Shown here: one piece after another, positions 33,300-40,116 of the stretch
Numbering within the stretch: position 1 is the first letter of the stretch
Layout: each line of letters starts with the position of its first letter
Origin: CAZYFH01 sp964646815
GTDB taxonomy: Bacteria > Acidobacteriota > Vicinamibacteria > Vicinamibacterales > UBA8438
Direction of reading: 5' to 3'
Assembly (NCBI GenBank): GCA_964646815.1
Contig: CAZYFH010000028.1
Coordinates: 1 to 48,982, forward strand
DNA: 48,982 bases
The notes under the pieces: model-generated
Told to the model about the DNA's origin: nothing
Seen by the model: only the letters and a program-made list of their open reading frames with translations
The model's database searches: none
Position numbers and translations under genes: made by a program

Positions 33300-34367
33300 G
33301 TGACAGAGGCACATCGAACGTCGATTCCAGCCGTTGCCGTGGCGTTCACCTTCGGAGTCGTCGGGCTCACCGCCGAGACGATCGGCCCCGGCGTCCGCGT
33401 TGAGCGGTTGCTCGACGCGCCGATCATCACGCCCGCGCTGCATCCGAGTATCGGCGAGAACATCCAGGGCCCATCGCTGATTCGCGTTCCCGAGTGGGTC
33501 GAGGATCCGCTCGGTGCCTATTACCTTTACTTCGCGGACCACAAGGGCAGCTACATCCGACTTGCGTATGCGGACGATCCGCTGGGTCCGTGGCGGATCC
33601 ATTCCCCGGGGAGCCTGCAGATCGCGGACTCGCACTTCCTGACGGAACCACCCGCGGTGTCGGCAGCGGAGCTCGACAGGCTTCGCGCGGTGCGTGCAGC
33701 CGGCGGCGCTAGGATTTCGCACGACGTGCTGACGGAAGCAACAACGCCGCACATCGCCTCGCCAGACGTGCACGTCGACGACGTCCACCAGCGCATCATC
33801 ATGTACTTTCATGGGCTGGACGGGGTGAGCCATCAAGTGTCCCGCGTGGCGACCTCACGCGACGGGCTCCACTTCACCGCGCGTCCCGAGGCGCTCGGAC
33901 GCACGTATATGCGTGCATTTCACCATGGTGGGTATACGTACATCATGTCGATGCCGGGACAGTTCTATCGATCCCGGGACCCGCTGGGTGGCTTCGAGGA
34001 AGGCCCGCTCCTCTTTAATAGAAACATGCGACACGCGGCGCTGTTGCCCCGCGGCGACACCCTGCTTGTCTTCTGGACCGAGGTCGGGCAGGTCCCCGAG
34101 CGGATCCTGTTGAGCGAAATCGACATCTCCGGCGACTGGACGACGTGGTCCCAGACACCAGGTGTGGAGGTGTTGCGACCCGAGCACGACTGGGAAGGGG
34201 CCGACGCGCCGCTCGAACCGTCCGTCCGGAGCACTGCCTACGGTCACGTCAATCAGCTCCGCGACCCGGCGATTTACGTGGATGTCGATACCGACCGGAC
34301 CTACCTGCTCTACGCGGTCGCTGGAGAGAGCGGGATCGCGATCGCCGAAGTTCACATCGACGAGTAA
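33300..34367 (+). CDS. Exported GH43-like five-bladed propeller protein
   Basis: A 355-residue exported protein. The GTG at 33300 is chosen because GAGGAGA lies eight bases upstream and a signal peptide (VAVAFTFGVVGLTAE) follows; GTG 33270 has neither. Segments IGENIQGPSLIRVPEWV, YYLYFADHKGSYIRLAYADDPLGPWR, SPDVHVDDVHQRIIMYFHG, RVATSRDGLHF, AFHHGGYTYIMSMPGQFYRSRDPLGGF and QLRDPAIYVDVDTDRTYLLYAVAGESGIAIAEV (described in parts) give the repeating blade pattern of GH43/GH32-clan propellers. Family-typical acids could be among SPDVHVDD and LRDP, but I cannot fix the catalytic set, so glycosidase activity is uncertain. It is a single plus-strand gene, convergent with copy E across a 541-nt gap. 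Confidence 0.85.
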   Translation: MTEAHRTSIPAVAVAFTFGVVGLTAETIGPGVRVERLLDAPIITPALHPSIGENIQGPSLIRVPEWVEDPLGAYYLYFADHKGSYIRLAYADDPLGPWRIHSPGSLQIADSHFLTEPPAVSAAELDRLRAVRAAGGARISHDVLTEATTPHIASPDVHVDDVHQRIIMYFHGLDGVSHQVSRVATSRDGLHFTARPEALGRTYMRAFHHGGYTYIMSMPGQFYRSRDPLGGFEEGPLLFNRNMRHAALLPRGDTLLVFWTEVGQVPERILLSEIDISGDWTTWSQTPGVEVLRPEHDWEGADAPLEPSVRSTAYGHVNQLRDPAIYVDVDTDRTYLLYAVAGESGIAIAEVHIDE

Positions 34368-34908
34368 CGAATCACACCGGCGCCACCGAACGCGTCTCCG
34401 TCGATCCCCGACCGGACAGCGGTGCGCTCCTTCGCGTCGCCATCGGCGAGCAACGCAGCCCGCACCCGCCGCTAGCCTTTCGGCAGCGCGATCTCCACGG
34501 TGCAGTTCGCATCCGCGCGATCAAAATGTCGTCGTTTTCCACGGCTTCTCTCCCTACAGGCGACTCCGTCGCACGGTCGCCGTCGCCGACCCACACCAAG
34601 CACTCGGTATGCCTCCCGCCACGGACGATCCGCTGTAGGACTAACCGACGTATTGCTGTTGGTTGGCCGCCGTTCTCGTTCTAGGACCTGTGCAGCTGCG
34701 AGCGTTGCGACCCTCGCGCGCACGGATGGAAACCGGGTGCGACGCGTGTCACTTTGTGACGTGCGTGCGGACTCGGCTCCCCTTTCGTGCGAGGAGATGA
34801 GCTGGGATGATGCCCCGATCTAGAGATAGACGGATTCGATCACTCGCGAGACGGGCTCGCGTCGGTTTCAGGTCGGGGCCAACGAAGAGGCGCGTCCAGC
34901 AGCCTGGG
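34368..34908. other. Intergenic region of 541 nt between convergent genes
   Basis: No gene, RNA or repeat could be supported. Short open frames exist on both strands (for example minus 34472-34723 ending TVEIALPKG) but none has a coherent family match, start site and codon pattern. No hairpin with a T-run was seen, although convergent genes often share a terminator. May contain decayed genes. Confidence 0.5.
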
Positions 34909-35937
34909 TCAGCGCACCCCGGCGGGGCCTTCCTGGTGACGCGCGCCTGCGAGCATGCCGTCCAGCGAGTAATTCCCCTCGTGGCACGCATACTCGTAGA
35001 TCGCATCCTCGCTTTTCTGGAGAAACATGCTCGCGGTCCAGGGCCGGGTCCAGGTGGTCGGATCGGCGAACGTGACGTCCCAACGCACCTCGGTAGGCCC
35101 GACGCGCGTGAAGCGCTCGACTACATGCAGGCTCCCGGCGTCGATGCCCTGGGCGGCCAGGATGCCGGATTGGGGCGAGTAGTTCCGCGTCTCCACGACC
35201 AGGGTGTCGCCTTCCCAGCGACCGCGCGAATCGCCGTGCCACTGGCGCACATCCTCATCTAGATGGGGGCGCCCGTCGAGCGGGATCACGCGCGCATCGT
35301 GGATGAGCTCTTGAAGAATCACCACGTGGGTCGGCGTCTGCACGATCTGGAAGTAGCTGTTGTAGCCGGTCAAGAGGTTGGGTGCGCCGTAGCTGAGACA
35401 TCGCACGGTCAACCCCGCATCCTCGGGACCTTCCGGGCTGAGCGCCAGCGCGCCGCTCCGCGCCAGATCGGTCCGGCGCCCGACGGCCTCCTCGGTCAGC
35501 GGTGGCAAACGCCCGTTCGGTGGGTCGATGATCAGCGACGTACGATTGTCGAAGCGCTGCTCGACGACCCAGAAGGTGTTGTAGTTGCCGGTGATGTCAT
35601 CGAAGGTCTGCAGGTTCGGGTCTTCCACGGCCTGACGAAACAGCGATCCACCGAGCACGTCGCCCGCCTGCTCGTCGCCGTCATGGAGAATCACGTTCGC
35701 CCGCTGTTCGATTTCGGCGACCTCCTCGTCACTCAGCGACTCGCGGTCGGCCAGATTGACAGGTCGTTCGAGCGGCGTCGCGCCGTTGTTCGACCAAACT
35801 CCCTGCAGGTCGGGATGGCCATGCGCCGTGCGCGGCGCGGTCCACGTGGTGTCCTGTCCGGCCGCGTGCGAGGGCGCGAGCGACACGAGCGCGATCACGA
35901 GTGCCGGCACGCCGAGCGTGGTGAGTCGTCGGTGCAT
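34909..35937 (-). CDS. Uncharacterised secreted protein, PDLQGVW/YEYACHEGN family (copy E)
   Basis: Function unknown; 342 residues. ATG 35937 (MHRRLTTLG) follows GAGGGGG, opening a signal peptide to about AAGQ. Family blocks: GHPDLQGVW, RTSLIIDPPNGRLPP, VRCLSYG, YNSYFQIVQTPTHVVILQE, PLDGRPHL, GDSRGRWEGDTLVVET, VERFTRV and YEYACHEGNY at 314-323. Compared with copies A-D it has an additional NVILHDGDEQAGDVLGG stretch before the NYNTFW segment, and W instead of the FR/FS motif after PDLQGVW. It is last of the minus-strand run ankyrin, DUF5916 barrel, PQQ, PQQ, family E. The gap to the preceding PQQ gene is 68 nt. The order (quinoproteins then family member) mirrors the 1121-4166 block in reverse order. 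Confidence 0.92.
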   Translation of the reverse strand: MHRRLTTLGVPALVIALVSLAPSHAAGQDTTWTAPRTAHGHPDLQGVWSNNGATPLERPVNLADRESLSDEEVAEIEQRANVILHDGDEQAGDVLGGSLFRQAVEDPNLQTFDDITGNYNTFWVVEQRFDNRTSLIIDPPNGRLPPLTEEAVGRRTDLARSGALALSPEGPEDAGLTVRCLSYGAPNLLTGYNSYFQIVQTPTHVVILQELIHDARVIPLDGRPHLDEDVRQWHGDSRGRWEGDTLVVETRNYSPQSGILAAQGIDAGSLHVVERFTRVGPTEVRWDVTFADPTTWTRPWTASMFLQKSEDAIYEYACHEGNYSLDGMLAGARHQEGPAGVR

Positions 35938-36005
35938 CTGGTACCCCCTCGGTCCGAGCGTCCAACGCGACACTATGTCAGTCGGACTCTTCAATGTACA
36001 ACGGG

Positions 36006-37991
36006 TCACCGGTTCGGCAGCGCGAACGCGACCAGCTCCGGGACGTCGCCGCCGACCGTCAGCGCGATGTACTGCGTGCCCCCGTCCATGTAGGTCATCG
36101 GTGTCCCGATCGCGCCGCCCGGCAGGTCGACCGATCCGACGATCTCGCCGGTCGCCTTGTCACGCGCCACGAGCCGCGGGCCGCCCTCTGTGCCGCCGGC
36201 GGAGAGCGCGCTGACGAGCAGCGTCTTCGTCAACACGGGCCCGCCGTGGCCCTCGCCGCCCAGCGGCGGCAGGTCGAGGTCGCGCAGGAGCGGATGATTG
36301 CGAAAGCGGTCGCCGTCGCCGTTCGGATGCATCCACGCGTGCTCGCCCGCATTAAGGTCGATCGCGGTCATTCGCGAGTACGGTGGCTTGAACAGCGGCA
36401 ACCCTTGCGGCATCTGCGGCTGAATGCCGGCCGCGAGCCCCGTGAACGTATACCGGAGGTTACCGCCCTCGGCCGGGTCCGGCGTGTGGTACTTCAGGAC
36501 CGAGAAGCGGTTTTCCGACGGCACGTAGAGCAGTCCGGTTTCCGGATCGACCGCGGCGCCAGTCCAGCTCGCGCCGCCGCCGACGTGCGGGCGCTGAATC
36601 GTCCCCTGAAGGCCGCCGTCGACGCTCAGCATTGGCGGCGAGAAGAGGGGCCCGAGTCGGAAGTCCTTCACGGCCTCGACCGCCATGGCCCGGATCTCCG
36701 GTGTGAAGTCCACCAGGTCATCGATGCTCGTCCCTTGATATTCGAACGGCGGCGGCTTCGTCGGGAACGGCTGGGTCGGCGATAGTACCTCCCCCTCAAG
36801 ATCGCTATCGGTCGCCACTGGCCGTTCTTCGATCGGCCATACCGGGTCGCCGGTGGCACGATCGAAGACGTAGGTGAAGCCCTGCTTACTCACCTGGGCG
36901 ATCGCCTTCACCGGACGGCCGCCGACCATGACGTCGACGAGCGTCGGCGCGGCCGGGAAGTCATAGTCCCAGACCCCGTGATGCACCGCCTGGAAGTGCC
37001 ACATTCGCTGACCGGTTTCGATGTCGAGCGCCACCAGGCTTTCGGCGAACAGGTTGTCCCCCAGACGGTGTCCTCCGTAGTAGTCGCCGGTGGGCGTTCC
37101 CGTCGGCAAGTAGATATATCCGAGCTCGTCGTCGACGCTGAACATCGACCAGACGTTGGTGTTGCCGGAGTACCGCCACGATTCGTCGAGCCAGGTGTCG
37201 GAGCCGAAGTCGTCGCCTTGCGGGACGGTCCGAAAGGTCCATTTCACGTCGCCGGTGCGTGCGTCGATCCCCTTGATCCAGCCGGGTGGCGCCTCCTTGG
37301 CGATCGTCCCGTCTGAAATGATGTTGGGCGTGACGACCACGTCGTGCGCCACGATCGGTGGTGACGCCACGCCCATCAGGTTGCGTCCGGTGTAGTTGGT
37401 CTCGCCGCGGATCGCGCGCGGGATGCCCGCCATTAGGTCGACGCGGCCGTTGTCACCAAAGGCGCGCACCGGTTTCCCCGTCTCGGCGTCGAGCGCGATG
37501 AGGTACGCCTCATGCGTGCCGAAGAAGATGCGGGCGTCGGCGCCGTCGGCCCAGTAGGCCACGCCGCGCGAGTTGTAGAAGTGAGTGGGGCGGCCGTTGA
37601 GGTACATCTCTGGATCGTGCACCCAGATCGTCGCGCCCGTCGCCGCGTCGACGGCGGCGACCTGGTGGAGCGCCGTCGAGATGTAGAGGACCCCACCGAC
37701 CATCAGCGGCGTCGCCTGGAACATGCGGAAACCGAGCCGCGGGTCTTCCTGCCGCAGCGCCTCGAGGTCGAGCGATTCGTCAGGCGACCGCCAGCGCCAC
37801 GCGAGGCGCAGCGCGTCGAAGTTGGTCGCGTCGATCTGATCCAGCGGAGAGTATTTGGTGCTCCCCAGGTCGCCGCCGTAGTTACGCCACTCGCCGTTTG
37901 TGGCGCCGTATTGAGCCAGCGCCGCGCCGGGTGAGATCGCGACGAGGCACCACGCGAAAAGGGCCGTGAGTGCGTGCGACGTCCTGGACAT
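36006..37991 (-). CDS. PQQ-dependent dehydrogenase, exported (tandem copy 2)
   Basis: A 661-residue quinoprotein with a signal peptide ending near ALAQ and propeller motifs AVDAATGATIW, ALDAETGKPVRAFG, GIDARTGDVKW, ALDIETGQRMW, VFDRATGDPVW and AVDPETGLLYVPS. The HHGVWDYDFPAAPTLVDV block corresponds to the glucose-dehydrogenase-type active-site segment. It ends FALPNR. The ATG at 37991 has GAGGAG eight bases upstream. It is about as similar to the tandem gene at 38051 as near-duplicates would be: long stretches such as SPLDQIDA.NF, VASPPIVAHDVVVTP and LPPLGGEG.GGPVLTKTLLVSALSAGGT are shared. No haem domain is present, so an external cytochrome or quinone would be needed as acceptor. Confidence 0.94.
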   Translation of the reverse strand: MSRTSHALTALFAWCLVAISPGAALAQYGATNGEWRNYGGDLGSTKYSPLDQIDATNFDALRLAWRWRSPDESLDLEALRQEDPRLGFRMFQATPLMVGGVLYISTALHQVAAVDAATGATIWVHDPEMYLNGRPTHFYNSRGVAYWADGADARIFFGTHEAYLIALDAETGKPVRAFGDNGRVDLMAGIPRAIRGETNYTGRNLMGVASPPIVAHDVVVTPNIISDGTIAKEAPPGWIKGIDARTGDVKWTFRTVPQGDDFGSDTWLDESWRYSGNTNVWSMFSVDDELGYIYLPTGTPTGDYYGGHRLGDNLFAESLVALDIETGQRMWHFQAVHHGVWDYDFPAAPTLVDVMVGGRPVKAIAQVSKQGFTYVFDRATGDPVWPIEERPVATDSDLEGEVLSPTQPFPTKPPPFEYQGTSIDDLVDFTPEIRAMAVEAVKDFRLGPLFSPPMLSVDGGLQGTIQRPHVGGGASWTGAAVDPETGLLYVPSENRFSVLKYHTPDPAEGGNLRYTFTGLAAGIQPQMPQGLPLFKPPYSRMTAIDLNAGEHAWMHPNGDGDRFRNHPLLRDLDLPPLGGEGHGGPVLTKTLLVSALSAGGTEGGPRLVARDKATGEIVGSVDLPGGAIGTPMTYMDGGTQYIALTVGGDVPELVAFALPNR

Positions 37992-38050
37992 CAGATCCGC
38001 TCCTCGAGCCCATCCGTGGCTCGGTCGATATGTCGTCGTAAGCGCCGCCC

Positions 38051-40042
38051 CTACCCCGGCAGCCGGAGTGCGATGAGTTCCGGGACGTCGCCGCCGATAG
38101 TCAGCGCAATGTACTGCTTTCCCTGGTGCAGATAGGTCATCGGCGTCCCGATGGCGCCGGCGGGGAGATCGATGGAGCCTACGATGGCGCCAGTTCCCTT
38201 GTCCCGCGCGACCAACCGCGGTCCACCGCCGGTTCCCCCCGCGGAGAGCGCGCTCACCAGCAGCGTCTTCGTCAGGACCGGCCCGCCGCGTCCCTCTCCG
38301 CCCAGCGGCGGTAGGTCGAGGTCGCGCAGCATCGGATGATTGCGGTATCGGTCACCGTCGCCGTTGGGCTGCATCCACGCATGGTCGCCGGTGTTGAGGT
38401 CGATCGCGGTGATCCGCGAATACGGGGGCTTGAACAGCGGGAGCCCCTGCGGCATCAGCGGCGCGGTATCGAAGCCGCCGATCGTGAAGTCGAGGTTGCT
38501 CCCGTCGGCCCCCTCGGGTCGGTGATAGCGCATCACCGAGAAGGCGTTCTCCGACGGCACGTAGAGCACGCCGGTCTCCGGGTCGACCGCAGCGCCCATC
38601 CAGTTGGCGCCCCCGGCGATCGCCGGCCGCTGAATCGTCGCTCGCACCCCGCCCTCGACGGCCTGCATCGGCGGCGTGAACAATCCCCCGAGCCGATAGT
38701 TGCGTACCGCCTCGACCGCGATCGCGCGGATCTCGGGTGTGAAATCGACAAGCTGGTCCAGCGTTGCGCCCAGGTCTTCGAACGGCGGAGGCTTTGTCGG
38801 GAAGGGTTGCGTGGGCGCGAGCGCCTCGCCCTCGATGTTGGTGTCCGTTTCCACCGCGCGCTCCTCGATCGGCCAGACCGGCTCACCGGTCACCCGGTCG
38901 AAGACGTAGGTGAAGCCCTGCTTGCTGACCTGCGCGATGGCCTTGATCGCGCGACCGTCGACCGTCACATCGACCAGGTTCGGGTGGGTCGGAAAGTCGT
39001 AGTCCCACACCCCATGGTGCACAGCCTGGAAGTGCCACATCCGCTGGCCGGTCGCGATGTCGAGCGCGACCAGGCTCTCGGCAAAGAGGTTGTCCCCGAC
39101 CCGGTGTCCGCCGTAGTAGTCGCTCGTCGGCGTGCCGGTCGGCAGAAAGATGTACCCGGTCTCGTCGTCGACGCTCAGCATCGACCAGACGTTGGTGTTG
39201 CCCGAGTAGCGCCACGATTCGTTCTGCCAGCTATCGGCGCCGAAGTCGTCGCCCTGCGGCACCGTGCGGAAGGTCCACTTCGTCTCGCCGGTGCGCGCGT
39301 CGATGCCCTTGACCCAGCCCGGCGGCGCTTCCTTGGTGATCGGCAGGTCAGAGATGATGGTCGGCGTCACGACGACGTCGTGGGCGACGATCGGCGGCGA
39401 GGCGACGCCGAGCCAGCTATAGCCGCGCGAGTCGGTCGTGCCGCGCACGGCGCGCGGGATGTCCTCCATGAGGTCCACCCGACCGTCGTCACCGAAGCTT
39501 CGGACCGGGCGCCCGGTCTTCGCATCCACAGCGAGCAAGTACCCGTCGTTGGTGCCGTAGAAGAGCCGCTCCGCGCTGCCGTCCGTCCAGTACGCGAGGC
39601 CGCGTGAGTTGAAGCTCAGCACCATGGCGTGCGGGTATGGATCGGACAGGTAGGTCTCGGGGTCATAGACCCACCGCGTCTCACCGGTACCCGCGTCGAT
39701 GGCCGCCGACTGCACGAGCGGGGTCGAGATGTAGACCGTGCCGCCGACCATCAGCGGCGTCGCCTTGAAGTTCCGGATGCCGATCTCGGGACGGGTCTCG
39801 CGCAGCGCCTCGAGGTCGAGCGACCCGTCCGGTGATGCCCAGCGCCACGCGATCTCGAGGTCAGAGAAGTTCGACGCGTCGATCTGGTCGAGCGGCGAGT
39901 ACTTCGTGCCGCCCAGATCGCCCGCGTAGGTCGGCCATTCGCCGTTTGCTGCGCCGTACTGCGCGTGCGCCGGAATGGCCTTCGCGGTAAGCACGCAACA
40001 CAACGCGGCGGTGGCGATCGCTCCGGACAAACGGCTTGCCAT
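38051..40042 (-). CDS. PQQ-dependent dehydrogenase, exported (tandem copy 3)
   Basis: A 663-residue quinoprotein of the same type as the genes at 36006 and 1121. ATG 40042 follows GGAGGGGGA and opens a signal peptide ending AHAQ. Blade motifs: AIDAGTGETRW, AVDAKTGRPVRSFG, GIDARTGETKW, ALDIATGQRMW, VFDRVTGEPVW, AVDPETGVLYVPS. HHGVWDYDFPTHPNLVDV is conserved. The two tandem copies differ mostly outside these motifs, for example YLSDPYPHAM versus YLNGRPTHF in the segment after the second blade. Gap to the DUF5916 gene upstream is 74 nt, to the next PQQ gene 58 nt. Duplication followed by divergence in substrate-facing loops would explain the pair. Confidence 0.94.
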   Translation of the reverse strand: MASRLSGAIATAALCCVLTAKAIPAHAQYGAANGEWPTYAGDLGGTKYSPLDQIDASNFSDLEIAWRWASPDGSLDLEALRETRPEIGIRNFKATPLMVGGTVYISTPLVQSAAIDAGTGETRWVYDPETYLSDPYPHAMVLSFNSRGLAYWTDGSAERLFYGTNDGYLLAVDAKTGRPVRSFGDDGRVDLMEDIPRAVRGTTDSRGYSWLGVASPPIVAHDVVVTPTIISDLPITKEAPPGWVKGIDARTGETKWTFRTVPQGDDFGADSWQNESWRYSGNTNVWSMLSVDDETGYIFLPTGTPTSDYYGGHRVGDNLFAESLVALDIATGQRMWHFQAVHHGVWDYDFPTHPNLVDVTVDGRAIKAIAQVSKQGFTYVFDRVTGEPVWPIEERAVETDTNIEGEALAPTQPFPTKPPPFEDLGATLDQLVDFTPEIRAIAVEAVRNYRLGGLFTPPMQAVEGGVRATIQRPAIAGGANWMGAAVDPETGVLYVPSENAFSVMRYHRPEGADGSNLDFTIGGFDTAPLMPQGLPLFKPPYSRITAIDLNTGDHAWMQPNGDGDRYRNHPMLRDLDLPPLGGEGRGGPVLTKTLLVSALSAGGTGGGPRLVARDKGTGAIVGSIDLPAGAIGTPMTYLHQGKQYIALTIGGDVPELIALRLPG

Positions 40043-40116
40043 TGGGTCCCCCTCCCTCCCCCTGCCCCTAGCGGTGGTCGTCTCGGAGTGTGTCTCGCAA
40101 GGCACAAGCGAGTCCA

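Noticed and set aside
34472..34723. Possible tail of a histidine kinase (TVEIALPKG)
   Set aside because: Only the last few residues resemble the ATPase C-terminus; no other kinase box is present upstream in that frame.
38336..39607. A 423-residue plus-strand frame opposite the tandem PQQ gene
   Set aside because: Same antisense artefact; no signal, domain or ribosome site consistent with a gene.
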